From contig NZ_FOGO01000012.1 of NCBI RefSeq assembly GCF_900111245.1, positions 1 to 64,000 of the forward strand: a stretch of 64,000 nt of DNA, written 5' to 3'. The notes under the pieces were generated by a model, which was not told the DNA's origin, did no database searches, and saw nothing but the letters and a program-made list of their open reading frames with translations. Made by a program: the position numbers and the translations under genes. The first letter of the stretch is position 1; each line of letters starts with the position of its first letter. Source of the stretch: Streptomyces qinglanensis (lineage in GTDB: Bacteria > Actinomycetota > Actinomycetes > Streptomycetales > Streptomycetaceae). Of this stretch, positions 52,901-61,663 are shown one piece after another.

Positions 52901-54064
52901 TCAGCCCTGCCGTTCGACCGGGCCGTCGCCGCTCCCCGCACCGGCATCCCGGCCGTACCGCTCCTCGGCAGCCCGGCCGTACGGACCTCCGGCGCTCCGG
53001 CCGGACGGCTGCTCGGGGTCGCGCTCGTCCGGGAACGGGGCTGCGGCGCCCGGCCCCGCGGGCGGCGGTGCGGCGACCGCATCCGGGGTGAACCACGGGA
53101 GACCGCGGGAGGTGTCCGCCGCTCCGGTAGGACCCTCCGCCGGGGGCGCCGCCCGCCGCGGACGGACCCGGTCGACAATCAGCATCCCCGACCGGAACAC
53201 CAGCAGCGGGACCACCAGACACAGCAGCACCCAGAAGAGGGTCACGCCCCACGGGCGGCCCACGTCCCAGGGCTGCTCGGTCAGCACCCGCCCGTCGCGC
53301 CTGGCCGCGACCGTGTACGCGCCGTGGGCTCCCGCGGCCAGTTCGACCGTCAGCTCGACCCGCGCCTTGCGGCCGGGACCGATCGTGCCCCGCCACCGCT
53401 GGTGCTCCCACTCGGGGGCCAGCACGCCGTGCGCGGAACCCACCTCGAAGACCGGGTCCCGGGTGCGGTCGGAGCCCACGTTGCCGACCGTCAGCACCAG
53501 CTTCCGGCGCTCGGGGGCGCCGAACCAGTTGAGCAGCCCGCTGTCACCCTCCAGCCGGGCGGCCAGCACGCTGATCCGTCCGCCCGTGCGCTTCTCGGGC
53601 AGCGGCGCCACGGGATGGCCCGCGACCCGGAAGGCCGCGTTCGCCGCCGCGTGGGCGCCGGTGACCGTACTGGCCCGGACCACGCACGGACACGGCTTCG
53701 GCGGCTCGGCGACGGGGATCCTCTTGCGGAATCCGCCGTCCGCGTCCGTGGTCACGGCCCTCCCCTCGGCGTTGGCGCAGGCGTTGGTGCCGCCGATCGC
53801 CCGCTGTCCGCACACCAGCAGGGTGAGCAGCGTGTCGGGGCGCCACCCGGTGCCCCGCACGGTGAGCCGGGCCCCGGCGCCCGCCTCCTCGCGGGAGAGG
53901 GTGATCCTCGGCTTCTCCTCGGTCGCGGTCGCGACCGCGACCGCGGCCGCGGCCGCGGCCGGGCGGGGCGGCACCGCGCCCCGGGCGGCGGGCCCGGCCG
54001 CCGCGACAGCGCAGCACACCAGGGCGCACACCAGGCTCGCGGCCCACCGGAAGGTCCTCCTCAC
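52901..54064 (-). CDS. secreted membrane-anchored protein with neocarzinostatin-like domain (surface operon gene 3)
   Basis: A 387-residue protein with a signal peptide (RTFRWAASLVCALVCCAVAAA). The first extracytoplasmic domain (RITLSREEAGAGARLTVRGTGWRPDT, with Cys pairs in LVCGQRAIGGTNAC and PKPCPCVVRAST) resembles the neocarzinostatin-type immunoglobulin fold. A second beta-rich domain follows (LVLTVGNVGSDRTRDPVFEVG), then a membrane helix (~GVTLFWVLLCLVVPLLVF) and a Pro-rich cytoplasmic tail. The GTG at 54064 overlaps the upstream stop (GTGA). Family assignment is by eye; function is unknown. Confidence 0.75.
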   Translation of the reverse strand: MRRTFRWAASLVCALVCCAVAAAGPAARGAVPPRPAAAAAAVAVATATEEKPRITLSREEAGAGARLTVRGTGWRPDTLLTLLVCGQRAIGGTNACANAEGRAVTTDADGGFRKRIPVAEPPKPCPCVVRASTVTGAHAAANAAFRVAGHPVAPLPEKRTGGRISVLAARLEGDSGLLNWFGAPERRKLVLTVGNVGSDRTRDPVFEVGSAHGVLAPEWEHQRWRGTIGPGRKARVELTVELAAGAHGAYTVAARRDGRVLTEQPWDVGRPWGVTLFWVLLCLVVPLLVFRSGMLIVDRVRPRRAAPPAEGPTGAADTSRGLPWFTPDAVAAPPPAGPGAAAPFPDERDPEQPSGRSAGGPYGRAAEERYGRDAGAGSGDGPVERQG

Positions 54065-55449
54065 TTCGCCGCTCCCAGGGTCGGGGCCGAACGCGGGTGC
54101 GCGGCCCGCCGCGGGCCCGGATCGACAGCCTCCGCCGCGGTCCCGGGCGCCGGGCCCGGAGGCGGCTGCGCGTCCGCAGGCTCGGGGCCCGCGGACGCGG
54201 GGTACGGCGCGGCGTGCGGTGCGGGGTCCGGCCGGCCGTGCCCGGCGCTCCGGCGGGCATCCGGCGGCACCCGGCGGCGCCTGCGCGCGAACCAGCCCAC
54301 GCCTCCCCCGGTCAGGACGAACAGCACACCCAGCAGCGGACCCCAGGGCACGGCGGTGTAGGACGCGGTGGCGGAATCCCGTGCTCCACCCGCCGCCGTC
54401 ACGGTGAGCCGGACCTCCGCCAGGTCCGCCGCGGGCGGATCCGGCCACCGTTCGTAGCGGGTGAGGCGGTGCCCCGGGAGCAGTTCCACCGGCAGGGTCC
54501 GGGCGGGCTGCCGGTGGAGCCGGCCGAACAGGCCCTCGGCGCCGACCGCCAGCCTGGGCCGCAGCACCGTGTTGCCCCGGTTGACCAGGGTGTATCCGAT
54601 CCGTGCCGAGCCGTCGGGCCGCTCCCGCACGGAGACGTCCTCGACACTGAGCGCGGCCAGCGTCGGCCCGCTCACCCGCAGATGCATCCGCACCCGCTCG
54701 GTCCGCTTCCCGTCGTCCACGACGAGCGCGGCGGGGTGATCGCCCGGCACGGCGCCGCCGGGGACGGTCACGTTCAGCGGCACCTCGGCACGGGTGTGCG
54801 GCGGCACCTCGACCGTGTCCCGGGCCGGCGCGATCCAGGCACCCGGCTCACGGTCGCGGTCCGTGCCGTCCTCGTCCCGCTCCGCGGAGCGGCCGCCGCC
54901 GTCCCCGCCGTCCCCACCGTCCCCGCCGGGCACGTCCGCGCCGCGCAGCCGGAAGGTCCGGGGCGCGTCGCCGTCGTTGGTGAGGGCCACCGAGTCCCTC
55001 AGCACGGTGCCGGGGGCGCCCTCCAGGTAGAAGAACGCGCGCGCCTCCGAGCGGGGAGCGCCCCGGGGCGGGGCGGGGGCCGCCGACCACTGCTCCCCCG
55101 TCCTCGCACCGGACTCCGCCGCCGCGGGACCGCCCGCCCCCAGCAGCCAGAGCAGTACGGCCGCCCAGACCAGCACCCCGCGGGCGCGGACAGCGGGCCG
55201 CTGCCGCGCAGCGGCCCGTGCGGTACGGGGTACGGGAGCGACGGGGGCGGTACGGGACACGGGAGCGACCGGGGCGACGCGGGGTACCGGAGCGGCCGGG
55301 TCGGCGCGGGCTCCTCCGGTGGCCGGTGCGCCGCCGGGCCCCGGAGGGACCGGGCCGGCGTGGGACACCGGAGGAGCCGCTACGGGGCGGGGGGCCGGAA
55401 CGGCCGGTGCGGGACGGGCGCCGCGGCGCGGCGGGGTGCGGCCCACCAC
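54061..55449 (-). CDS. DUF916-like surface membrane protein (surface operon gene 2)
   Basis: A 462-residue protein. After ~90 Pro/Ala-rich residues comes a signal or membrane helix (GVLVWAAVLLWLLGAGGPAAA). The extracytoplasmic beta-rich region has the hallmark of WxL-interacting/DUF916-type proteins: FFYLEGAPGTVLRDSVALTND, PPHTRAEVPLNVTVPGGAVPGDHPAALVV, and IGYTLVNRGNTVLRP. A C-terminal helix (GPLLGVLFVLTGGGVGWFARRRRR) and a cytoplasmic tail end it. The first residues have repetitive APVAPV units and no ribosome site, so translation may start at an internal GTG nearer the helix. Stop and next start overlap. Confidence 0.75.
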   Translation of the reverse strand: MVGRTPPRRGARPAPAVPAPRPVAAPPVSHAGPVPPGPGGAPATGGARADPAAPVPRVAPVAPVSRTAPVAPVPRTARAAARQRPAVRARGVLVWAAVLLWLLGAGGPAAAESGARTGEQWSAAPAPPRGAPRSEARAFFYLEGAPGTVLRDSVALTNDGDAPRTFRLRGADVPGGDGGDGGDGGGRSAERDEDGTDRDREPGAWIAPARDTVEVPPHTRAEVPLNVTVPGGAVPGDHPAALVVDDGKRTERVRMHLRVSGPTLAALSVEDVSVRERPDGSARIGYTLVNRGNTVLRPRLAVGAEGLFGRLHRQPARTLPVELLPGHRLTRYERWPDPPAADLAEVRLTVTAAGGARDSATASYTAVPWGPLLGVLFVLTGGGVGWFARRRRRVPPDARRSAGHGRPDPAPHAAPYPASAGPEPADAQPPPGPAPGTAAEAVDPGPRRAAHPRSAPTLGAAK

Positions 55450-55452
55450 GGG

Positions 55453-56241
55453 CTAGGGCCGTACCGCGGCCCTGCGCCGCGTCACCCACAGCGTTCCGCC
55501 GACCCCCGCCAGCAGGACGGTGCCGCCCAGCGTGCCGAGGGCGACGGCGGAGTCGGTGGGGCCGGTCTTGGGCAGTTCGCCGCCGCCGGAGCTCTGGCCG
55601 CCGCCGTCGGCCGCCGCGCCTCCGGAGGCGTCCCCGCCGCCGGTCGACCCGCCGCCGGAGGAGTCTCCGCCGGAGTCGCCCCCGGAGGCGCCGCCGCTGT
55701 CCGAACCACCGCTGCCGCCGGCGGTCACGTCCAGGGTGAGGGAGGGCTTGGGATCGTTCTTCGGCGTGCAGGTGGTGGTGGTGCCCAGCGCCTTGATGGT
55801 GAGGGTGCTGGCGGTGAAGGTGACCTTGCCGCTCTTCTTGGGGGTGTAGGTGCCGGACAGGTCCGGGATCTTGATGGGGGTGTTGGCCGGAATGGCCTCG
55901 TCGTTGGCGGGGCCGCTGACCGCGACGTCACCGGTCTCGGCACCACCGAGTTTGATCTTGGCGCTGGGCTTCATCGCGCCCTTGCCCAGCTCGATGGGGC
56001 TGGAGGAGACGCCCTTCTCGAAGGACATCGTGAGCTTGTAGCCCTCGTCGCTCTTGGTGGACTTGATGTCGATCGGCGAGACGGCGCCCTTGTTCCCGAT
56101 GGGGGTCTTGCACTGGTAGTCGACGTCGACCGTCGTGGCGCTCGCGACGGGGGCCGCCAGCAGGACGGCCGAGCCGGCGACGGCCGCCCCCACCGCCGCG
56201 GCGGCGGCCGAGCGGGTGCGGCGCTGCTTGCTGTGGGACAC
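55453..56241 (-). CDS. LPKTG sortase-anchored surface protein (surface operon gene 1)
   Basis: A 262-residue secreted protein with a signal peptide (to about residue 35, VASATT), a ~140-residue beta-rich domain beginning VDVDYQCKTPIGNKGAVSPIDI, and a Gly/Ser/Asp-rich stalk (about residues 178-220). The cell-wall sorting signal is LPKTG (223-227), a hydrophobic helix and an RRR tail. It should be linked to peptidoglycan by a class E-like sortase; no sortase gene lies in the window. The fold may belong to DUF6801, but I am unsure. GTG start at 56241, first gene of a three-gene operon. Confidence 0.88.
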   Translation of the reverse strand: MSHSKQRRTRSAAAAAVGAAVAGSAVLLAAPVASATTVDVDYQCKTPIGNKGAVSPIDIKSTKSDEGYKLTMSFEKGVSSSPIELGKGAMKPSAKIKLGGAETGDVAVSGPANDEAIPANTPIKIPDLSGTYTPKKSGKVTFTASTLTIKALGTTTTCTPKNDPKPSLTLDVTAGGSGGSDSGGASGGDSGGDSSGGGSTGGGDASGGAAADGGGQSSGGGELPKTGPTDSAVALGTLGGTVLLAGVGGTLWVTRRRAAVRP

Positions 56242-56698
56242 GGGGGTTCCCCCTTCATCCGGACGCGCACGTTACTGACGACACATCAGATTCGCGCCGA
56301 CAGTAGCCCCAGCCCCTTGCCGAGGGAAGAGCCATCGCGCCGACAGTCCGCCGAGCGCCGCCAGTTCGGCGCAGAACCGCTCCTGGAGCCGCACCCCAGG
56401 GCGCCGACCGGGAGGCGCGGCGTGAGGGAGCCGCACGGGACAAGCCGCACGGCGGGATCGCGTCCCCTGGATCGCGCCCGCAGCGGACTTCCCGGCACAT
56501 GGGGGAACGGCGGGACCGAACGGTCCCCGGTCAGCACGGACCGGAAGCACCGAACACCCCGTCGGCACGGACGGGAGAACCGGGCAGCCCGCTCCACGGG
56601 GACGGACGGAAGGGAGGAAGAGGTGAAGAGGTGAAGGGGTGAAGGGGCGAAGTGGCGAAGTGGGGAGCGAAGAATGACGGGGTCCGCAGCGGGCCGCC
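56242..56698. other. intergenic region upstream of the surface operon
   Basis: A 457-bp gap. Near the operon start lies an imperfect dyad (56275-56289). Toward prsI there is a purine-rich stretch (56618-56672) built from GGTGAAG/GGCGAAG words. I find no gene with streptomycete codon bias. Confidence 0.5.
56275..56289. promoter_or_regulatory. CTGACG-aca-CATCAG dyad before the LPKTG gene
   Basis: An imperfect inverted repeat, CTGACG / CATCAG with a 3-bp centre, lies 34 bp upstream of the GTG start. From memory, similar CTGAYG dyads precede other secreted-protein genes in streptomycetes; the binding factor is unknown to me. Confidence 0.45.
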
Positions 56699-57385
56699 TC
56701 AGTGCGGGGCCGCGAGCTCCGCCCACACGGTCTTGCCGGGGCCCTCGGGGTTGCGGACGACGCCCCAGTCCAGGCACAGCCGCTGGACGATGAACATCCC
56801 GTGCCCACCGGGCCGTCCGGCGCGGTGCGGGGTGCGCGGGGACGGGGAACCGCTGCCCGGGTCGACGATCTCCAGGCGCAGCACCTTCGCGCTGGCGCCC
56901 ACCCGCAGCTCCTCGGGGCCGTCGGCGTGCAGGCACGCGTTGGTGACCAACTCCGAGACGACGAGCAGGACGTCCTCGGCCGCCGCGCGCTGGTCCGCGG
57001 TGGCGGCGGGCAGCCAGCCCCAGTCCTGGAGGGCCCGGCGGGTGAAGTCCCGGGCCCGCGGCACGGCTCCGCTGGCGCCGACCAGCCGCAGCCTGCGGAC
57101 CTGCCGCATCGGCTGCCCTGCCTGGCGTGCGGCCCCTGCCGCGGCCGAGGCCGTGCTCTCCGCAGCGGTCCCCATGGCGCCACTCCCCCCTTCGGGTTCG
57201 GGTGCGGACGTGCCGGCGGCCCCGGAGCCCGAGGCTCCCGAGAGCTGCTCACGCCCCGCGTCCGTACCGGTACGCACCCGTGCGTCAGCACTCCCGGCGG
57301 CACCGCACCCCGGGCCCGCGGTCGCCGGAGTGCCCTCGGGCTCCGGACCGCGGTCGCCCGCCGGTTGCGGCCGGGTGGTGCTCAT
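56699..57385 (-). CDS. prsI: anti-sigma factor, RsbW-like HATPase
   Basis: A 228-residue protein. After ~95 low-complexity residues comes a GHKL ATPase domain (DFTRRALQDWG, EDVLLVVSELVTNACLHA with the N-box, LEIVDPGSG, GGHGMFIVQRL with the lid Gly motif). Such anti-sigma kinases bind their sigma factor and phosphorylate the anti-anti-sigma factor. It lies beside a STAS gene and a SigB-like sigma gene. This matches the PrsI-ArsI-SigI partner-switching system known in S. coelicolor, from which the symbol is taken by context. Start ATG at 57385; shorter starts remain possible. Confidence 0.8.
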   Translation of the reverse strand: MSTTRPQPAGDRGPEPEGTPATAGPGCGAAGSADARVRTGTDAGREQLSGASGSGAAGTSAPEPEGGSGAMGTAAESTASAAAGAARQAGQPMRQVRRLRLVGASGAVPRARDFTRRALQDWGWLPAATADQRAAAEDVLLVVSELVTNACLHADGPEELRVGASAKVLRLEIVDPGSGSPSPRTPHRAGRPGGHGMFIVQRLCLDWGVVRNPEGPGKTVWAELAAPH

Positions 57386-57565
57386 CAGTGGTTCACCTCA
57401 CCGATCACCGGTTGCGTTTCGCCGTCCCGCGCCGCCCCGCAGCAGTGCGGGGCCCGTGACGCGCTGTACACGAATGTCTGACAGATTCGATGGACTCCTG
57501 CCCGGACGCACCGTGAGAACACTTACGGATTCGGCCGGACCTGTGTGATGCGCGTAACGCCCTGA

Positions 57566-57964
57566 TTACGAATCGGGCTGCTGTTCCGTTCCCGAGGGGG
57601 TCCGGAGTGCGGATTCGAGGGTGTCGTGCACGGTGAAGACCGCGCTGGCGCCGGTGATCTCGAAGACGCGGGCCACTACGGGGAGCATTCCCGCCAGATG
57701 GACGCCGCCGTCGGCCTCCTCCGCCTTCAGGCGGGCGCCGAGCAGCACGTTCAGTCCCGTCGAGTCGCAGAACTCGAGCCGCGAGCAGTCCACGACGAGG
57801 CGGTTGTAGCCCTCCTCGACGCTCCGCTCCAGCGGCTCGCGCAGCAGCTCGGCGGTGTGGTGATCGAGCTCACCTTCAGGGGTCACCACGGCACTGATCC
57901 CCTCGTGCCGCACCTCGACCGTCAGCCGACCCTGGCTCGTGCTGCCGGGCATCCCGCGGTCCAT
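57566..57964 (-). CDS. arsI: anti-anti-sigma factor (STAS domain)
   Basis: A 132-residue STAS-domain protein. LTVEVRHEGISAVVTPEGELDHHTA opens the domain, and the phosphorylatable serine is Ser68 in CDSTGLNVLL. In the unphosphorylated state it should trap PrsI and free SigI. The ATG at 57964 is preceded by GAAGGGG at the right distance; a GTG two codons upstream is too close to that site. It is separated from prsI by 180 bp and is divergent from sigI. Confidence 0.85.
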   Translation of the reverse strand: MDRGMPGSTSQGRLTVEVRHEGISAVVTPEGELDHHTAELLREPLERSVEEGYNRLVVDCSRLEFCDSTGLNVLLGARLKAEEADGGVHLAGMLPVVARVFEITGASAVFTVHDTLESALRTPSGTEQQPDS

Positions 57965-58225
57965 GCACACCCCTTCTGATCCATGTGAGGGCCTTCACTG
58001 CTTCCCCCGTCGAGCGGTTCGCAACCCTACGCCTTCGACGGCCCTACCGGTAGCCGAACATCGGACAGATTGGCCACAGGTGGACATAAGGAGCTTGCCC
58101 TCGCTGTGCAGGACCAGGTAGGTCTAGTAGGGATACCGAAACAACGTCGGCTCTGGAGGCGCCGCACCCCGTAGTGCACGTCACGGCTTCGGCAGCCATA
58201 TGCCGAGAAACCATGGAGGACAGCC

Positions 58226-59215
58226 ATGTCACCCCGGCTCGACAATGGGATATCCGACTCCGCGCACGCGCAGGTCGAGGCCCTTCCCGCCGTTCCGGAG
58301 CAGCGCAGCACGGACCGGCTGCCGGATTCCCGGTCCCTGGCCCCCGAAACCCTCGGCGATCCGGCGAGCGCCGAGCAGATCGCGGAGGCGGTGGAAGCCG
58401 ACCTCTTCGACCAGCTCCAGCTCCCCGAGATCCCACCCTATGACGAGGTCGGTCCGCTGGACGCGCGGGCCCTGTCCAAGACGCTGTTCGAGCGGCTGGA
58501 GAATCTCGACGAGGGCACCCACGAGTACGCGTACGTCCGCAACACCCTGGTCGAGCTCAACCTCGCCCTGGTGAAGTTCGCGGCCTCCCGGTTCCGCTCC
58601 CGCAGCGAGCCCATGGAGGACATCGTCCAGGTCGGCACCATCGGCCTGATCAAGGCGATCGACCGCTTCGAGCTGAACCGCGGCGTCGAGTTCCCCACCT
58701 TCGCGATGCCGACCATCGTCGGCGAGATCAAGCGCTTCTTCCGCGACACGTCCTGGTCGGTGCGGGTACCCCGGCGTCTCCAGGAGCTGCGGCTCGACCT
58801 GGCCAAGGCGGGCGACGAACTCGCCCAGAAGCTGGACCGGGCGCCGACCGCGGAGGAGTTGGCCAAGCGGCTGAACATCTCCAGCGAGGAAGTCATCGAG
58901 GGCATGGCGGCGAGCAACGCCTACACCGCCAGCTCCCTGGACGCGCAGCCCGAGGAGGACGACACCGAGGGCGCGCTGGCCGACCGGATCGGCTACGAGG
59001 ACCACGGGCTCGAGGGCATCGAGTACGTCGAGTCCCTGAAGCCGCTGATCGCCGAACTCCCTCCGCGGGACCGCAGAATCCTCTCGCTGCGTTTCGTGGC
59101 GAACATGACCCAGTCGGAGATCGGCGAGGAGCTCGGCATCTCGCAGATGCACGTCTCCCGGCTGCTCTCCCGCACCCTGGGCAAGCTCCGCAAGGGGCTG
59201 ATGGTCGAAGAGTGA
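58226..59215 (+). CDS. sigI: SigB/SigF-family RNA polymerase sigma factor
   Basis: A 329-residue group 3 sigma factor. It has region 2 (VELNLALVKFAASRFRSRSEPMEDIVQVGTIGLIKAIDRFE), region 3 (PRRLQELRLDLAKAGDELAQ and following) and region 4 with its helix-turn-helix (MTQSEIGEELGISQMHVSRLLSR). The ~65-residue N-terminal extension is longer than in SigB of Bacillus. ATG at 58226 follows a perfect GGAGGACAG site. Neighbouring anti-sigma and anti-anti-sigma genes support SigI and stress-type control, by context and by comparison with S. coelicolor. Confidence 0.9.
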   Translation: MSPRLDNGISDSAHAQVEALPAVPEQRSTDRLPDSRSLAPETLGDPASAEQIAEAVEADLFDQLQLPEIPPYDEVGPLDARALSKTLFERLENLDEGTHEYAYVRNTLVELNLALVKFAASRFRSRSEPMEDIVQVGTIGLIKAIDRFELNRGVEFPTFAMPTIVGEIKRFFRDTSWSVRVPRRLQELRLDLAKAGDELAQKLDRAPTAEELAKRLNISSEEVIEGMAASNAYTASSLDAQPEEDDTEGALADRIGYEDHGLEGIEYVESLKPLIAELPPRDRRILSLRFVANMTQSEIGEELGISQMHVSRLLSRTLGKLRKGLMVEE

Positions 59216-59254
59216 CGCGGGGTGCCGCCCCACGAGGTGCGGCCCGCTCCGTGT

Positions 59255-59298
59255 GCCGAGGGCCCGGCCGGACGACGCAGTCCGGCCGGGCCCTCGGC
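59255..59298. terminator. strong terminator after sigI
   Basis: A perfect 18-bp stem (GCCGAGGGCCCGGCCGGA with its complement) and an 8-nt loop, 40 bp past the sigI stop, in a convergent gap. Confidence 0.9.
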
Positions 59299-59352
59299 CT
59301 GTCCGGGACGGTGCACCCGGGCCCGGGGCGGACGCACCCGGGTCCGGGACGT

Positions 59353-59462
59353 GGTTGCCGGTCGGGTCCGGGGCGAGGTTGCCGGTCGGGGCAGGGACGT
59401 CCGGCGGGAACGGGAACCACCGACCGGGCGAGAACCACCGACCGGGCGGGAACCACCGGCTG
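59353..59462. repeat. two short tandem arrays between sigI and marR
   Basis: GGTTGCCGGTCGGG occurs at 59353 and 59377 (24-bp period). A separate 18-bp unit (GGGAACCACCGACCGGGC, with variants) repeats at 59412, 59430 and 59448. No gene is visible. Confidence 0.85.
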
Positions 59463-59513
59463 GTGCGGTGCCCGCTGCCCGGCGCCGCAGATGCCAGGTG
59501 CCGGACCGCGCGT

Positions 59514-60080
59514 TCAGTCCGCGGGGCCGGTGTGCAGCGCCCGGTCCAGGATGCGGGCGAGGGCGGCCAGATCCGCCGCTGCCAGGCCGTGCAGGGCCGG
59601 CGGCGGGGTGTCGGTGATCCGCGCCATCTCGGCCGCCGCCGCGGCTCCCGCCTCGGTGACCTCGACCAGTTTGGAGCGGCGGTCGGCCGGGTTCGGCTCA
59701 CGTGTGACCAGTCCGCGCCGGACCAGGTAGTCGACGGAGAGCGTGGTGTACGGCGCGTCGGCGAACAGGGCAGCGGCCAGCGCGCTGAGCGTGAGCGGGC
59801 CCTCGTCCGCGACGTACCGCAGCGCCTTGGCGCGGAAGTAGCTCATCCCCAGCGCCTCGACGACCCGGGGTCGCACGTCCGCGGTCTCCAGGACAAGGGT
59901 GCGCATGCCGCGCCAGACCCGGACGGCCTCCTGCCCGACGGCGTCGGCCCCCGGCGCGCCCGCGCCCTCGCTCTCGGACACCCCGGCCCCGGCCCCGGCC
60001 CCGGCCCCGGTCCCGGACTCGGACTCGGACTCGGACTCGGTACGCTCCGGTCCGCCGTGCGCGGACTCCGTGCTGTTCAT
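59514..60080 (-). CDS. MarR-family regulator
   Basis: A 188-residue winged-helix regulator. A low-complexity N-terminus (ESESESGTGAGAGAG) is followed by the DNA-binding domain (LTLSALAAALFADAPYTTLSVDYLVRRGLVTREPNPADRRSKLVEVTEAG) with the typical DRRSK wing. The DNA repeats coding for the N-terminus (GGACTC and CCCCGG units) suggest length variation. The ATG at 60080 overlaps the stop of the MFS exporter gene (ATGA), so it is co-translated with it and probably represses the operon. Confidence 0.92.
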   Translation of the reverse strand: MNSTESAHGGPERTESESESESGTGAGAGAGAGVSESEGAGAPGADAVGQEAVRVWRGMRTLVLETADVRPRVVEALGMSYFRAKALRYVADEGPLTLSALAAALFADAPYTTLSVDYLVRRGLVTREPNPADRRSKLVEVTEAGAAAAAEMARITDTPPPALHGLAAADLAALARILDRALHTGPAD

Positions 60081-61618
60081 CCCGCTGCCTCGCTGCTCGT
60101 ACGCCCTGCGGCCGGACGCCGCGCCGCCTCAGTGTCCCCGTCGCCCTCGTCGTCCCCGTCGCCCTCGTCGCCCTCGTCGCCCCCGTCCAGCAGATGGGCC
60201 GCGCGGCGTGCCGTCTCCCGGGCCCGGTGGCCGGTGGAGAGGATACCGAGCGCGAGCACGGCCAGTCCGCAGGCGGAGACGATCCACCAGGCGGCCCGCT
60301 CGGTCTCCTGGAACCCGGCGGCCTGCTGGAGGCCGCCGCCCGCGCCGAAGCCGCCCGCCGCCATGACCGCGCCGATGACGGCCACGCCCAGGGAGGAGCC
60401 GACCTGCCGGCTGGTCGAGGCGACCGCGGCGGCGACGCCTGCCTGTGTCCTGGGCATGCCCGAGACGGCGGTGTTGGTGATCGGCGCGTTGACCAGTCCG
60501 AAGCCGATACCGAAGAGCACGTATCCGGTGAAGAGCACCCCCAACGGCAGGTCGGCCGAGACGGTGCAGGCCAGCAGCACCCCCGCGGCGGTCATCCCGG
60601 CGCCCGCCGCCACCAGCGGCAGCCGCGGGCCGCGGGAGCCCACCAGGCGGCCGGAGAGCGGTGCGCAGACCAGCGTCATCAGCGCCATCGGCAGCATGCA
60701 GAGCCCGGCCCGCAGCGCGCTCAGGTGGCGGATCTCCTGGAGGTAGAGCGACGTGACGAAGAGGAAGCCGCCCAGCGCCGCGAACGCGCACACCGCCGTC
60801 GCCACCGCGCCCGTGAACGGCAGGCTGCGGAAGAAGCGCGGGTCGACGAGGGGTTCGGCGCGGCGCGACTCGTAGGCCACCAGTCCGGCCAGGGCGCCGA
60901 GCGCGGCGGCCAGGCAGCCGAGCACCAGCGGCGAGCCGAAGCCGTGCTGCGGGCTCTCGATGATGCCGTAGGTGAGGGTGCCGAGCAGGACGATCACCAG
61001 GAGCTGGCCCACCGGGTCGGCCCTGCGGGCCCGGGGCGCGCGGGACTCGGGGATGTACAGGGTGGTCAGCAGCCACGCGGCCAGGCCGACCGGCACGTTC
61101 ACCCAGAAGATCGCCTGCCAGCCGCTGACGTCGACCAGCAGCCCGCCGAGCAGGGGTCCGGCCGCCATGCTGATGCCGACGACCCCGCCCCACACGCCGA
61201 TCGCGCGGGCCCGCTCGCGGGGTTCGGTGAAGGTGTTGGTGATGATCGACATCGCGACGGGGTTGAGCATCGAGCCGCCCACCGCCTGCAGGGCTCGGGC
61301 CGCCACCAGCCAGCCGAGCCCCGGCGCCAGGCTGCACAGCAGCGAGCCCAGGACGAACAGCAGCAGCCCCCAGCGGAAGACCCGCCGACGGCCCAGCCGG
61401 TCCGCCGTCGAGCCGGACAGCATCAGCAGCGCGGCCAGTACGAGGGTGTAGGCGTCGACCACCCATTGCAGGCCCGACACCGAGGCGCCCAGGTCGGCGC
61501 GGATGTCGGGCAGCGCCACGTTGAGCGCCGTCGTGTCGAGGCTGACGATCAGCAGCGACATGCAGCAGATCGCCAGCACGAGCTGTCGGCGGCGCGGCGG
61601 GAGTTCGGCGTCGGACAC
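60077..61618 (-). CDS. DHA2-family MFS multidrug exporter
   Basis: A 513-residue proton-drug antiporter of the EmrB/QacA type with 14 predicted membrane segments. Signatures include ALNVALPDIRADLG in helix 1, STADRLGRRRVFRWG in the first loop, and the motif C-like GGVVGISMAAGPLLGGLL. The cytoplasmic C-terminus is Asp/Glu-rich and repetitive (GDEGDEGDGDDEGDG). GTG at 61618. A symmetric site lies just upstream, and the downstream marR gene overlaps it. Confidence 0.94.
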   Translation of the reverse strand: MSDAELPPRRRQLVLAICCMSLLIVSLDTTALNVALPDIRADLGASVSGLQWVVDAYTLVLAALLMLSGSTADRLGRRRVFRWGLLLFVLGSLLCSLAPGLGWLVAARALQAVGGSMLNPVAMSIITNTFTEPRERARAIGVWGGVVGISMAAGPLLGGLLVDVSGWQAIFWVNVPVGLAAWLLTTLYIPESRAPRARRADPVGQLLVIVLLGTLTYGIIESPQHGFGSPLVLGCLAAALGALAGLVAYESRRAEPLVDPRFFRSLPFTGAVATAVCAFAALGGFLFVTSLYLQEIRHLSALRAGLCMLPMALMTLVCAPLSGRLVGSRGPRLPLVAAGAGMTAAGVLLACTVSADLPLGVLFTGYVLFGIGFGLVNAPITNTAVSGMPRTQAGVAAAVASTSRQVGSSLGVAVIGAVMAAGGFGAGGGLQQAAGFQETERAAWWIVSACGLAVLALGILSTGHRARETARRAAHLLDGGDEGDEGDGDDEGDGDTEAARRPAAGRTSSEAAG

Positions 61619-61630
61619 AGCAGCCCATCA

Positions 61631-61663
61631 CTTATACGAGTACAACAGTTGTGACTGTACAAC
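61631..61663 (-). promoter_or_regulatory. promoter/operator of the MFS-marR operon
   Basis: The palindrome ACAACAGTTGT (61642-61652) and two direct GTACAAC half-sites (61640-61646 and 61657-61663) overlap a -10-like TATAAG (minus strand, 61631-61636). The sequence is markedly AT-rich for the window. It is the natural binding site for the co-encoded MarR protein. Confidence 0.65.
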
